A stretch of 64,000 nt of DNA from Pedobacter cryotolerans. GTDB taxonomy: Bacteria; Bacteroidota; Bacteroidia; Sphingobacteriales; Sphingobacteriaceae. Both the position numbers and the translations under genes were made by a program. This document shows, piece by piece, positions 54,542 to 63,046 of the stretch (positions within the stretch are counted from its first letter, which is position 1; each line of letters starts with the position of its first letter). The notes beneath the pieces are model-generated. The model did not search any database, was not told where the DNA came from, and saw only the letters and a program-made list of their open reading frames with translations. Location: contig NZ_SWBO01000004.1 of the NCBI RefSeq assembly GCF_005116475.1, forward strand, positions 310,001 through 374,000. Reading direction: 5' to 3'.

Positions 54542-55551
54542 GAACTACTGATATTTACAACAACATAACCGTTGTAATGAACTTACATAAACTAGTTGTG
54601 ATTTGCTTTCATTCTTTGAACTACTGATATTTACAACAACTTTGTTTCTGACAAGGGCCGCAATATTGGTGTTGTGATTTGCTTTCATTCTTTGAACTAC
54701 TGATATTTACAACAACCGATTTGAATTTTAGAAAGCACCGCAATGTGTTGTGATTTGCTTTCATTCTTTGAACTACTGATATTTACAACAACTAAAATTA
54801 GATGATCAGTTTCATCGTCTAAGTTGTGATTTGCTTTCATTCTTTGAACTACTGATATTTACAACAACTCACCTAAGCCATTAACCCTATCATAATATGT
54901 TGTGATTTGCTTTCATTCTTTGAACTACTGATATTTACAACAACAAGGCGCAACTCCAGCATCTAAAGTATATGGTTGTGATTTGCTTTCATTCTTTGAA
55001 CTACTGATATTTACAACAACGCAAAGTAAACTAATACAGGTTTAACCCCTGTTGTGATTTGCTTTCATTCTTTGAACTACTGATATTTACAACAACAACC
55101 ATTGTAAACCGATCTATCAGTAAAGTGTTGTGATTTGCTTTCATTCTTTGAACTACTGATATTTACAACAACATGCCGATGTGAAAATGTTATTTGTACC
55201 GTGTTGTGATTTGCTTTCATTCTTTGAACTACTGATATTTACAACAACATACTTCAACAGGGGGATATCAAACAGGTAGTTGTGATTTGCTTTCATTCTT
55301 TGAACTACTGATATTTACAACAACACCTTGGAAGAATCTACCAGGACTATCTTGTTGTGATTTGCTTTCATTCTTTGAACTACTGATATTTACAACAACA
55401 AGTGATGAATTATTTATTTGCGAAAAATGGTTGTGATTTGCTTTCATTCTTTGAACTACTGATATTTACAACAACTTAATACTGTGTTATCCATAACGTA
55501 AGGGCGTTGTGATTTGCTTTCATTCTTTGAACTACTGATATTTACAACAAC
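54519..55551 (+). CRISPR. Type II-C CRISPR array, 14 repeats and 13 spacers
   Basis: The repeat is 46 nt, starts GTTGTGATTTGCTTTC and ends ATTTACAACAAC, with GTTGT/ACAAC ends. Thirteen copies are identical. The first unit (54519-54564) keeps only repeat positions 7-46 intact, with its 5' end replaced by the hairpin sequence. Repeats 2-14 start at 54595, 54671, 54747, 54823, 54899, 54975, 55051, 55127, 55203, 55279, 55354, 55430 and 55506. Twelve spacers are 30 nt and one (55325-55353) is 29 nt; none matches another part of the window by eye. The tracrRNA pairs with the first 17 nt of the repeat, so crRNAs are read on the plus strand. The degenerate repeat therefore lies at the 5' end and the cas-proximal end is 3'. 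Confidence 0.98.
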
Positions 55552-55764
55552 AGACCATGGTTCAAAAAATTGTATATCAGTTAGTTAGTTCGAAAATTAG
55601 AATAAAAAAAATCCGGTTGCAAAAGCTTCCGGATTTTCATTCTAATACTTTATTTTAATTGTAATGAAGGGATTAAGATAGGTAGAAAGGAAATTAAATA
55701 ATGGTTTAAAATTTTGTTTAAAGATTTCTCCTTGCTTTGCTGCGTTCGAAATGACGCGAAGAAT
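55552..55764. other. Cas-proximal flank of the array (probable leader side)
   Basis: This 213-base AT-rich flank lies between the last intact repeat and cas2 and is the likely side of spacer acquisition. It contains a terminator-like inverted repeat (listed separately) and, at about 55715-55753, a REP-like fragment 'gatttctcc...gcgttcgaaatgacg' similar to one near 35230. Confidence 0.55.
55596..55646. terminator. Bidirectional terminator-like inverted repeat between the array and cas2
   Basis: Outer arms ATTAGAAT/ATTCTAAT and inner arms AAAATCCGG/CCGGATTTT surround a 12-base loop. A and T runs flank the inner GC stem on both sides, so it could end both the plus-strand pre-crRNA and the minus-strand cas operon. 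Confidence 0.65.
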
Positions 55765-56094
55765 CTAAAAAAGCTCCAATTGTTGTGGTGTATCTGGTAA
55801 AGCTGTTTCTTTTTTGCCATAAAATAATTCCATCATCCCAAATTGTTTGTCGGTAACGGTCATAATACCGATATGCCCTTTTTCTGGTAATAAGTTTTTA
55901 ACTCGTTTAATGTGTACATCAGCATTTTCTCTACTGCTACAATGCCTTAAATAAATAGAAAATTGGAACATCGCAAAACCATCTCGCATAATTTCTTTAC
56001 GAAACTTAGCAGCAACGCTGCGTTCTTTTTTGGTTTCGGTTGGTAAATCGAAAAAAACTAAAACCCACAAAATTCTATATTCATTTAAGCGCAT
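55765..56094 (-). CDS. cas2: CRISPR-associated endoribonuclease Cas2
   Basis: This 109-residue protein forms the Cas1-Cas2 integrase with Cas1. '[17 protein letters not shown]' has the ferredoxin-like first strand and conserved Asp, and '[27 protein letters not shown]' matches type II Cas2 proteins. It starts 8 bases after cas1 and is the last gene of the cas operon, next to the array. The length is normal. Confidence 0.95.
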   Translation of the reverse strand: MRLNEYRILWVLVFFDLPTETKKERSVAAKFRKEIMRDGFAMFQFSIYLRHCSSRENADVHIKRVKNLLPEKGHIGIMTVTDKQFGMMELFYGKKETALPDTPQQLELF

Positions 56095-56102
56095 TCATTT
56101 AA

Positions 56103-57101
56103 TTATTCAGTTTCACCTTCATTCTCCAAACCGCTAATTACCTCATTGTCTAACATTCTGGCATTATTTGTTTTTTTAATATCAAAGTTATTTAGGTAAG
56201 GATAATTGATCTTTCTAATTACACCTTCATAACATTTGGCTAGGGAAGAAGTGGTGTTTTGCAAACCTACCATTAGCGGACTTTTGCCTCTTTCAAATTG
56301 TACATCAACAGTGGCAATGCCTAACAATTGAGTTTTAATAGAAGTACCTAATTCTAAGAAGTTTTCTCCGTTATCAATGATTCGTAAAACGATTTGATCT
56401 ACATAAGGTCTATAGGGTTCCATGATATCATCTGCCAAACAATAGGCATTGTATTTATTGCGATGATGGATGCCTAGGGTAGGGAGTAAACCAGAACTTA
56501 CCAAACCTCTTGCAACGATTGCTCTTAAAATGGCATAACCATAATTGAGTAAATTATTAGGTGGGTCGCCATCTCTACCTCTAAAAAAGTCGACCTTTTT
56601 CGGGAAAACATTTTTCCAATAATAAGCTGCTGCCCTGGCTTCGTAATTGTCTGGATCGCCAGAGCGTACATTTTTGGCCCAGTGTACCATGTTATCGCAA
56701 GGGATATTTCTTTCGAACAATACCGCTGCTTGGTTTAATATTTTTGCCTGAACCGTTTGTTGCCACAATTGTTTTTTTAAAGGTTGCGAAGCATCTATTT
56801 GATAGCGAAAACGCTCGCTTTGTATATCATGGCCATCAATTGGCAACAACATGCCAGTAGGCAAATGACTATGGTTGCAGGTAATAATCGCTGCATTATT
56901 ATCTAACAGCGCAGCTATACAGGCGTGGGTAATGGTAATTTGTTGATGATCTAAAATCACAATGCCAATATCTTCTATAGGTACTGATTTTTTAGATTCC
57001 TTTTCTCCCAAAACTTTTAAATGAGGCAAATCAATTTGTAATTGATCTTTTTGTAGGTTGAGGTAAGCTGGATTGGAGAAGTGGAGCGTTCTTTTAATCA
57101 T
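56103..57101 (-). CDS. cas1: CRISPR-associated integrase Cas1
   Basis: This 332-residue integrase inserts new spacers at the array. The metal-binding residues are visible: E154 in 'NYEARAAAYYW', His at 212/213 in 'GIHHRNKYNAY' and D225 in 'LADDIMEPYRPYVD'. The N-terminal beta domain and helical C-terminal domain are complete. It is 11 bases after the nucleotidyltransferase gene and 8 bases before cas2. There is no csn2 or cas4, which with cas9-cas1-cas2 defines subtype II-C. Confidence 0.96.
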   Translation of the reverse strand: MIKRTLHFSNPAYLNLQKDQLQIDLPHLKVLGEKESKKSVPIEDIGIVILDHQQITITHACIAALLDNNAAIITCNHSHLPTGMLLPIDGHDIQSERFRYQIDASQPLKKQLWQQTVQAKILNQAAVLFERNIPCDNMVHWAKNVRSGDPDNYEARAAAYYWKNVFPKKVDFFRGRDGDPPNNLLNYGYAILRAIVARGLVSSGLLPTLGIHHRNKYNAYCLADDIMEPYRPYVDQIVLRIIDNGENFLELGTSIKTQLLGIATVDVQFERGKSPLMVGLQNTTSSLAKCYEGVIRKINYPYLNNFDIKKTNNARMLDNEVISGLENEGETE

Positions 57102-57112
57102 AAATTATTTGT

Positions 57113-57592
57113 TTACCATTTGTTCTCTCTAAACTGGTTAATTTTTTGAAGAATTTCAACATCCGCTTTATCCTGGGTTCTTCCGGCAATCATTTTAATT
57201 TGAAGTAAATGATGATATTGAATAATCGGTACTTTTTTGTCCTTTAAAGGAAAAAATATTTTTTTGGCATTAGCAGTTTCATAATTTAGGCCTTGTACTT
57301 TAGTAAGAAAGTCTATTTTATTTGGTTGTTCGCCAATACTAAAAACAAATACTTCGCTGAAATCAATAGTATTTAATATTTTCAAATCCTCTTCAATTAT
57401 TCCAAATTCATTGAGAGCTTTTATCAGTCTTTCCTTATTATTGTTATCAGGCATTAGCCAAATGTCCATATCTGAAGTAGTACGCTCGTACCCATAATGT
57501 ATTACTGCATAACCACCAATAAGTATAAAATCAACTTTGTTGGCTAAAAGCGAAAGTAAAAGCTGCTTATGATCCTCTAATAAAATATCCAT
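57113..57592 (-). CDS. Nucleotidyltransferase inserted in the cas operon
   Basis: This 159-residue protein has a polymerase-beta-like nucleotidyltransferase site 'FILIGGYAVIHYGYERTTSDMDIWLMPD' (the GG and D-x-D elements at about residues 22-46). Later, 'ADVEILQKINQFRENKW' closes the domain. It resembles MNT/AbiEii-like small nucleotidyltransferases, of which some are antitoxins (AMPylating MNT) and some toxins. It sits between cas9 and cas1 together with an 80-residue protein, 1 base from it and 11 bases from cas1, so it is transcribed with the cas genes. It is not a known core component of type II-C systems. Confidence 0.82.
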   Translation of the reverse strand: MDILLEDHKQLLLSLLANKVDFILIGGYAVIHYGYERTTSDMDIWLMPDNNNKERLIKALNEFGIIEEDLKILNTIDFSEVFVFSIGEQPNKIDFLTKVQGLNYETANAKKIFFPLKDKKVPIIQYHHLLQIKMIAGRTQDKADVEILQKINQFRENKW

Positions 57593-57593
57593 T

Positions 57594-57836
57594 TTAGCTA
57601 AAGTTTATTCTATTGCTTCGTTTGTTATCTTTTAGGTAATTACTAAAAACTCTTTCAATTAAGTTTTTGGCATTTATTAAGTGCTGTTCAGCATTTAACG
57701 ATGCTAAATGTTTATAATTATCTTCGGCTTCTTCTTCAAAAGAGTTGTAAAATCTGATTCTGTTCTTGGTTTGATAGGATACTGAAGAGTCATTTAATTC
57801 TTTAATCTCTTCAGTATTTTTATTATACTTTTTCAT
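57594..57836 (-). CDS. Small partner of the nucleotidyltransferase, in the cas operon
   Basis: This 80-residue charged protein has a central 'KNRIRFYNSFEEEAEDNYKHLASLNAEQHLINAKNLIERVF'-type segment (only partly quoted: 'RIRFYNSFEEEAEDNY', 'SLNAEQHLINAKNLIERVF'). I associate this with small genes that precede a nucleotidyltransferase gene in many Bacteroidota genomes, outside CRISPR loci as well. The role is unknown; a toxin-antitoxin-like pair is plausible. It starts 11 bases after the cas9 stop and ends one base before the nucleotidyltransferase start. The N-terminal 25 residues are probably disordered. Confidence 0.65.
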   Translation of the reverse strand: MKKYNKNTEEIKELNDSSVSYQTKNRIRFYNSFEEEAEDNYKHLASLNAEQHLINAKNLIERVFSNYLKDNKRSNRINFS

Positions 57837-57847
57837 AATTTCTGTAG

Positions 57848-60800
57848 CTAGTATTCTCCTATTTTTACGACTTGTCCAATGTGATTAATGCGGACTTTGA
57901 CAATGTCTTTTAAAGGATTTGTAGTCCAAATAGGTTTATAAGTCACACCAAATAATTGCTTTTTTTCTTCTACTGTCGTTTCAAGATGATGTCTAAACAT
58001 GTAATTTTTTGTAGCAATCTTCTGCGTCCTAAACAAATTTGGGCTAATTATCTTATTATTCTTAGGGTCTAGTAAATCTATTTCTTTAGGATTAAAACCA
58101 GTTTTTTCATTAGGGAATACAAAATATTCATTTTGTTTCATTGTAAATAAAAATCCCCATCCTAAATATGAATTATAGGATTTATCAATAATTGGCAAGC
58201 CTTGGTTTACTCTTTCTATAGCTTCGAAAAGTGAAACTACTCTTTCTTGTAGATTACCTTTTTCATCTTTGTAAATTGCTACGTGATGATTATTGCCTGT
58301 ACTTACAAAATCTACAGGAATGGGTTTATCATTTTCATCTAAAATCTTAATGCCCAGATGGTCTTTTTTGTAGTGCAAAGGTTCTGCATTGTTAATTCCA
58401 CTTATTTTAACTTTTTTAATTGAAATTCCTTTTTCCTCATTCAACCAAATTGGGTTTTTACCCAAATCAGAAAATGCTTCCTTCGGATTATTATTGTGTT
58501 TTGCTAATCGTTCTTTTAAAATTCGTTTTACACCTTCATCTAAAATTTTATCAATTACTTTAATATCTTTAAAATTTTCTGGGTTAATGTCTTTTCTTAT
58601 CGAAAAATCATCTTCTAGCCAAATTAATTTAACAGCTTCTGGAAGTGTTTCTGTTTTGGCTTCATCCAAATAAATCGGATTTTTAGATAAAACATTTTTG
58701 CCCGTAAAAGCTTTTTTGACATCATTTCCGTTATCTGCCAAACGCTGAAATAAAAGCTTTTTATATTGTGGGTTTGCAACTTTTTTTATAGTTTGTTCAT
58801 CAAATTTTGCGCTTACTTTTTCTTCTTTACCAACATAAAATTGATACTTACCATATACTGTTTCTTTGTGCAATTGGCCTCTGGGCGTAAGCTCTATCTT
58901 AGTTTTTTCGCCCTTGGCCGATTTTGTTTTATTCTTATTTTTGGTAACTACTTTGTTTTTTGCCTTGTGCGATACCAATACGTTTTCTAACTGTTTTTTG
59001 GCTTCTTCTCTAAAATTGGGTAGCGGTAACTTGAACCTTCTTTTTTTATTGCCTAAATCATCAATAACAATTATAGTTTCTTTTTCTTCTATACCAATAA
59101 TAGCATTGTGCTCTTTGTGGCTCTCATTTTTTCGAGCATTTAAAAAGTTGAGGTATTGAATGTGACTATGTTTGGTAAATGCAATGGTTAAGGCATCCAT
59201 AGCATGGTGCCGATGATCATTTCTCTTACTCCAATCTACAATACGCTCTTTAAAGCTACCATCTTTTTTCTCTACCATTTCTGTTAAACCTAATTGCTTA
59301 AATTTATCAAAATTAAGTTCTTGCATAATGTTAATTAAGCCCCAATCTTCACGTAATCTATCTGTTATACTTCCAGTTGTTGGGGTAACCACTCTGAAAA
59401 TTTCGTAGAGCATATTTCTTGCTTTTTTTGCAATGTATTGCGTATCTCTTAAATCTCGTTCTATAAAACCATCACCAATATCAGCTTCTTTTTTAAGGAG
59501 TTTTTGATATTTTGCTTTTGATATTCCTTCTTCTTTGTTTTTCTTTCCTAGCTCAAAAAGAAACTCTATCCTTTGCTCAAAATCTGTAAGTTTTTCTTTG
59601 CCAAATTTGCTGTCAATATAATCGTATGCTGTTTTATTGCCTTTATCTAAATTATCTTTTCTAAAAACAATAGTTTTATTAGAAAAACTATCATCAAAAA
59701 CTTTAGATTGAGGTATAATGTGTTCTATATCTACTTGTTTACTAAATAAAATTTCTCTTGCGATGTAAGTATTTGTATATAAATCTTTGTAACCGTTGTT
59801 TTTTAACTCCTCATACAGTTTGTAACGAATAATGTCATTTCTTGTTGGATTTTTTATGCCAAATTCTGTTTGTAGGAATTTAAATATTTTTTCGTGTACA
59901 ATTTTTGATGCGTTAATATTTGTTGTCAATTCTGCTCGTTCCTTTGCATTTTTCTTTAAATCGCGAGCCAATTCAATTCTTACTTCATCAAATTTGAAAT
60001 ATTCTATAATATTCCCATCTGCATCTTTTTTGCTATTGCTTTCAATTAAAGTATTTACAACATTTACAACTTGGTTCAAAATTTTCTCAACCACAGGGTT
60101 ACGCAAACTATTTTTCTTCAATAAATCTAATTTATCTTTTAAAGGTCGGTTAGCAATTTCTTCTTTTGTTAATGATGAAGCCGAGTGTTTATATCCTGCT
60201 AAATCGCAAGCTTTGTCAAAATGCAACTCTTTAATGTGTGGATAAATCTTGCGCATTGCTTTGGCGCTTAAACTGCCATAATCATCTTGTAAAGCAATAT
60301 TAGCTAAAATTTGACTATGCTCCTTTTTGAAACCAAACTTTTGATTTAACAATTCGTACAGTTTCTCGTTACCGCTTGCCGAATTATCCCCCTCATAAGA
60401 AAGTAACAAATGCCATAATTGATAAGAAAGTTGTTGCTCAAAAGCTTTTCCATCTAATTCAGCATCAAAATCTAAAATTTCTGTTCTTATTTCTAATGTT
60501 TCAAAAATACTTTTAACCATATCTTTAATTTCTATGGCTGATATTTCAATGTCATCGAGTTCTACTTCATCCTTGTTTGATTTTACTTTTAATAAATCTT
60601 TTGTGTCATAACCCTCTAAATCTAAAATCTTTAAATAAGAATTATATAACACTTTATTCGTCCTGTTTCCTTCTAAAGCAGAATAATTAATTTCCCAGTC
60701 TTTTACATCATATCCTAATAATTCTATAATTTTTTTTGATGTTAAATTTCCTTTTATATTTAGTTCGTTAAATAAAATTTGTTTTGTTTCTAAATCTAAA

Positions 60801-62134
60801 AGGAATAGCTCTTCTTCTCTGTCTGTTTGGTTTACAATGCGTTTTTTACTACCTTTTTTTCTAATTAGTACATTACTTAAAACTTGCCAAATTTTAAATT
60901 CTTGAAATAGGGGAGAAGATTTTGGTGCTGATTTTAAACCAATTGTTTTTTTTACTTTTTGACTATTTCTATCAATTTCTATTTCTCTACTTTCAAATTC
61001 GCAAAAACTTACTAATCCCTTTTGCGATTTTAGTTTTCGTTGATAAAAAATAATGATATCACGAATTTCTTTTTTGAGCTCTTCGGTTAATTCAGTATGA
61101 AACTTTGCTTGTGTTTCCCAAATTTTTTCAAATTCATCTAAATAATCTTGGCGATAAAAAACTTGATTTTTTAATCTTGTATGCGAATTTTTTAGAATTT
61201 GACTATATAAGTACTCGCCAACTGTTTGTTTATTGAAGTACAGCTCCTTGCTTCTATCGCTAATTGCACCAAGATAACCACTCGAATTATTTAAGTTGCT
61301 GTTTATCTCTGTAATTACATAACCAACTTCTTCTTTCTCTAATTGTTTGTTTATTGCATCTGCTCGCCATTCGTATGCTTTTAGTTTTTTAGCTTCTCTA
61401 GTTTTTTCTTTATTTTCTGCTGTATTAAATTGGTGTTTTAGCCAAAAAAGAGAAGATGTAACTCTTTGCCCTTTTCCATTTAGCTCTTTTTTAAATCCCT
61501 CGGTTAAAATTTCAGGATAAAATTGTTTTTGAAAATCCCAAACTTTTTCAAATTCTGCTTGCAAATCAGAACGGTAAAAATCAGGCAGATGTTTCTTGCC
61601 ATTCTTTAATAATTGATAAGCTAATTGACCAGGTGTTAGGTTTTCATCATATAGCCTTTTTGCAGTTGCCATTCCATCAATTGCTTGACCTTCATCTTCG
61701 TTGTTGGCTTTTCTGCTGCTTTTGTAACCTCGTTTTTTATTAATAGCTAACAATATTCTTGCAAATTCATTTTTCTCTACCTTTTCTGTTGCTGATTTTG
61801 CCCGTAGGGCGAAAGTAGAATGGGTAGTGTTTTTGCCATCTTCTGCCAAAACAGTATCCTTTGTTATGACATTAGCTTTTGCTAAAGCATCTATTAGGTT
61901 CGAGCGCCTTAATTGATAACGGTCTAAGGTTCGTCTGGCTCCTCGTTTTAAGGTCCTATCTGCGTTAACTGTTATTGGTTTACCTTTCTCGAAATTGGTT
62001 TGTTCATCTGTAGTAAGTGGATTTACACGTACACCAATTCTCTCAATTGTTGAGCTTTGAAAATCTTCGCTTTCATTTACTTGCGCAAAGCCTATAGATG
62101 TCGTCCCCAAATCAAGTCCTAATATTTTTTTCAT
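57848..62134 (-). CDS. cas9: CRISPR-associated endonuclease Cas9, type II-C
   Basis: This 1428-residue RNA-guided nuclease is intact. RuvC-I is 'ILGLDLGTTSIGFAQV' with D8; the arginine-rich bridge helix follows ('RTLKRGARRTLDRYQLRR'). RuvC-II is 'VRIELARDLKKN' with E721, the HNH site 'VDIEHIIPQSKVFDD' has H805, and RuvC-III 'RNDHRHHAMDALTIAF' has D980. The C-terminal ~380 residues should hold the wedge and PAM-interacting regions. The size is at the upper end for II-C and typical of Bacteroidota. It heads the operon and is divergent from the tracrRNA. All catalytic residues are present, so the system looks active. Confidence 0.98.
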   Translation of the reverse strand: MKKILGLDLGTTSIGFAQVNESEDFQSSTIERIGVRVNPLTTDEQTNFEKGKPITVNADRTLKRGARRTLDRYQLRRSNLIDALAKANVITKDTVLAEDGKNTTHSTFALRAKSATEKVEKNEFARILLAINKKRGYKSSRKANNEDEGQAIDGMATAKRLYDENLTPGQLAYQLLKNGKKHLPDFYRSDLQAEFEKVWDFQKQFYPEILTEGFKKELNGKGQRVTSSLFWLKHQFNTAENKEKTREAKKLKAYEWRADAINKQLEKEEVGYVITEINSNLNNSSGYLGAISDRSKELYFNKQTVGEYLYSQILKNSHTRLKNQVFYRQDYLDEFEKIWETQAKFHTELTEELKKEIRDIIIFYQRKLKSQKGLVSFCEFESREIEIDRNSQKVKKTIGLKSAPKSSPLFQEFKIWQVLSNVLIRKKGSKKRIVNQTDREEELFLLDLETKQILFNELNIKGNLTSKKIIELLGYDVKDWEINYSALEGNRTNKVLYNSYLKILDLEGYDTKDLLKVKSNKDEVELDDIEISAIEIKDMVKSIFETLEIRTEILDFDAELDGKAFEQQLSYQLWHLLLSYEGDNSASGNEKLYELLNQKFGFKKEHSQILANIALQDDYGSLSAKAMRKIYPHIKELHFDKACDLAGYKHSASSLTKEEIANRPLKDKLDLLKKNSLRNPVVEKILNQVVNVVNTLIESNSKKDADGNIIEYFKFDEVRIELARDLKKNAKERAELTTNINASKIVHEKIFKFLQTEFGIKNPTRNDIIRYKLYEELKNNGYKDLYTNTYIAREILFSKQVDIEHIIPQSKVFDDSFSNKTIVFRKDNLDKGNKTAYDYIDSKFGKEKLTDFEQRIEFLFELGKKNKEEGISKAKYQKLLKKEADIGDGFIERDLRDTQYIAKKARNMLYEIFRVVTPTTGSITDRLREDWGLINIMQELNFDKFKQLGLTEMVEKKDGSFKERIVDWSKRNDHRHHAMDALTIAFTKHSHIQYLNFLNARKNESHKEHNAIIGIEEKETIIVIDDLGNKKRRFKLPLPNFREEAKKQLENVLVSHKAKNKVVTKNKNKTKSAKGEKTKIELTPRGQLHKETVYGKYQFYVGKEEKVSAKFDEQTIKKVANPQYKKLLFQRLADNGNDVKKAFTGKNVLSKNPIYLDEAKTETLPEAVKLIWLEDDFSIRKDINPENFKDIKVIDKILDEGVKRILKERLAKHNNNPKEAFSDLGKNPIWLNEEKGISIKKVKISGINNAEPLHYKKDHLGIKILDENDKPIPVDFVSTGNNHHVAIYKDEKGNLQERVVSLFEAIERVNQGLPIIDKSYNSYLGWGFLFTMKQNEYFVFPNEKTGFNPKEIDLLDPKNNKIISPNLFRTQKIATKNYMFRHHLETTVEEKKQLFGVTYKPIWTTNPLKDIVKVRINHIGQVVKIGEY

Positions 62135-62181
62135 ACGTTAATCAATAGATTTTTAAAGCTAATCAAAAAAATATTTTAAAA

Positions 62182-62199
62182 ATTACGGATTCCCGTAAT
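62182..62199. promoter_or_regulatory. Palindrome ATTACGG-N4-CCGTAAT between cas9 and tracrRNA
   Basis: Perfect 7-bp arms with a 4-base spacer lie 47 bases before the cas9 start on one side and centred about 43 bases before the predicted tracrRNA start on the other. The position would let one dimeric regulator act on both. The inner 5-bp arms and spacing are identical to 1383-1396 near hsdM. Confidence 0.6.
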
Positions 62200-62219
62200 G
62201 CGGATATAAAAAGAAGTTC

Positions 62220-62227
62220 TATATTTG
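62220..62227 (+). promoter_or_regulatory. -7 box of the tracrRNA promoter
   Basis: TATATTTG matches TAnnTTTG exactly. A start about 5 bases downstream would place the tracrRNA 5' end at the anti-repeat. No clear -33 element is present; the palindrome occupies that area. Confidence 0.6.
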
Positions 62228-62231
62228 AAAT

Positions 62232-62310
62232 TGAAAGCAAATCACAATAAGGATTATTCCGTTGTGAAAACATTAAGTAGCCCTCGACTTTAAACGGGGG
62301 CATTTTTTTT
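62232..62310 (+). ncRNA. tracrRNA
   Basis: The anti-repeat at 62232-62247 is a perfect 16-nt complement of repeat positions 2-17. It is followed by the nexus-like hairpin GGA-TTAT-TCC (62251-62260), an unpaired 'gttgtgaaaacatt' linker, and a terminator stem GCCCTCG/CGGGGGC (about 62280-62301, one wobble) with eight T. It pairs with crRNA to load Cas9. It is encoded on the opposite strand to cas9. The 5' end is predicted from the -7 box and could be a few bases off. Confidence 0.92.
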
Positions 62311-62364
62311 GCTCAATATCCGCAAACTGATTAAGAAGTATAAGGTTGTAGGTCTACCAACCTA

Positions 62365-62997
62365 TCAAACCAAATTAAAACCCTTCGCTTTTTTAAGCAA
62401 TAACTGTGTAGTATTGGCATTCATTTTTTGCATCAAGTTCTTGCGGTGTGTTTCTACCGTAAAGTGGCTAATGAATAATTTTTCAGCAATTTGAGGTCCG
62501 TTAAAGCCTTCGTATAATAAACCGAGGATTTCCTTTTCTCTACGGGTTAAAATCGGTACACTTTTTAAAGCCTGGTTTACGGTGTTGTATTGCTCTAATA
62601 GTTTCTGATTTGCAGCTTTGCTTAAAAATATTTTATCGTTCATTACCTCCCTAATGGCTAAAAGTAATTCGTCGCGTTCCATATTTTTTAGCAAATAACC
62701 ATTGGCACCTTTTGATAAAAATTGTACGATAATGCCTGCCTCGTTGGTAGAAGTAAGGCCGATAATTTTACTGCTGTTATTGTTTTCACGAATGCGTTCG
62801 CACAAGGCCAAGCCATTCATATCTGGCAAATTAATGTCTAATAAGATAATTTCTGGCTGGTTAGTTTTTAAAAAAGCCAACGCCTCTTTAGCCGTTTTAC
62901 AAATTCCTAAAATTTTTAAATAGCTTTCGCCGTTTAACATAGTTGATATTCCATCTCCAACAAGCGGGTGGTCATCTATAATTAAGATTGTAATCAT
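62365..62997 (-). CDS. NarL/LuxR-family response regulator
   Basis: This 210-residue protein has an N-terminal receiver ('ILIIDDHPLVGDG', phospho-Asp in 'IILLDINLPDMNG', Lys in 'YLLKNMERDEL') and a C-terminal LuxR helix-turn-helix ('LTRREKEILGLLYEGFNGPQIAEKLF'). It follows a sensor kinase gene by 49 bases and should be its partner. Its stop is only ~55 bases from the tracrRNA terminator. LuxR-type proteins bind short palindromes, so the palindrome near cas9 is a possible site; this is speculation. Confidence 0.92.
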   Translation of the reverse strand: MITILIIDDHPLVGDGISTMLNGESYLKILGICKTAKEALAFLKTNQPEIILLDINLPDMNGLALCERIRENNNSSKIIGLTSTNEAGIIVQFLSKGANGYLLKNMERDELLLAIREVMNDKIFLSKAANQKLLEQYNTVNQALKSVPILTRREKEILGLLYEGFNGPQIAEKLFISHFTVETHRKNLMQKMNANTTQLLLKKAKGFNLV

Positions 62998-63046
62998 TTA
63001 AACAATTAGAAAGAGATGAGCATTATTTTATTTTAATGCTGTTAAA

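Noticed and set aside
54595..55551. Promoters embedded in each CRISPR repeat
   Set aside because: TTTG in the repeat could be a -33 element, but no TAnnTTTG falls at the right distance; RNA data would be needed.
58389..60245. Plus-strand open frames of 74-137 codons opposite cas9
   Set aside because: They are antisense shadows of the AT-rich cas9 coding sequence, with no supporting features.
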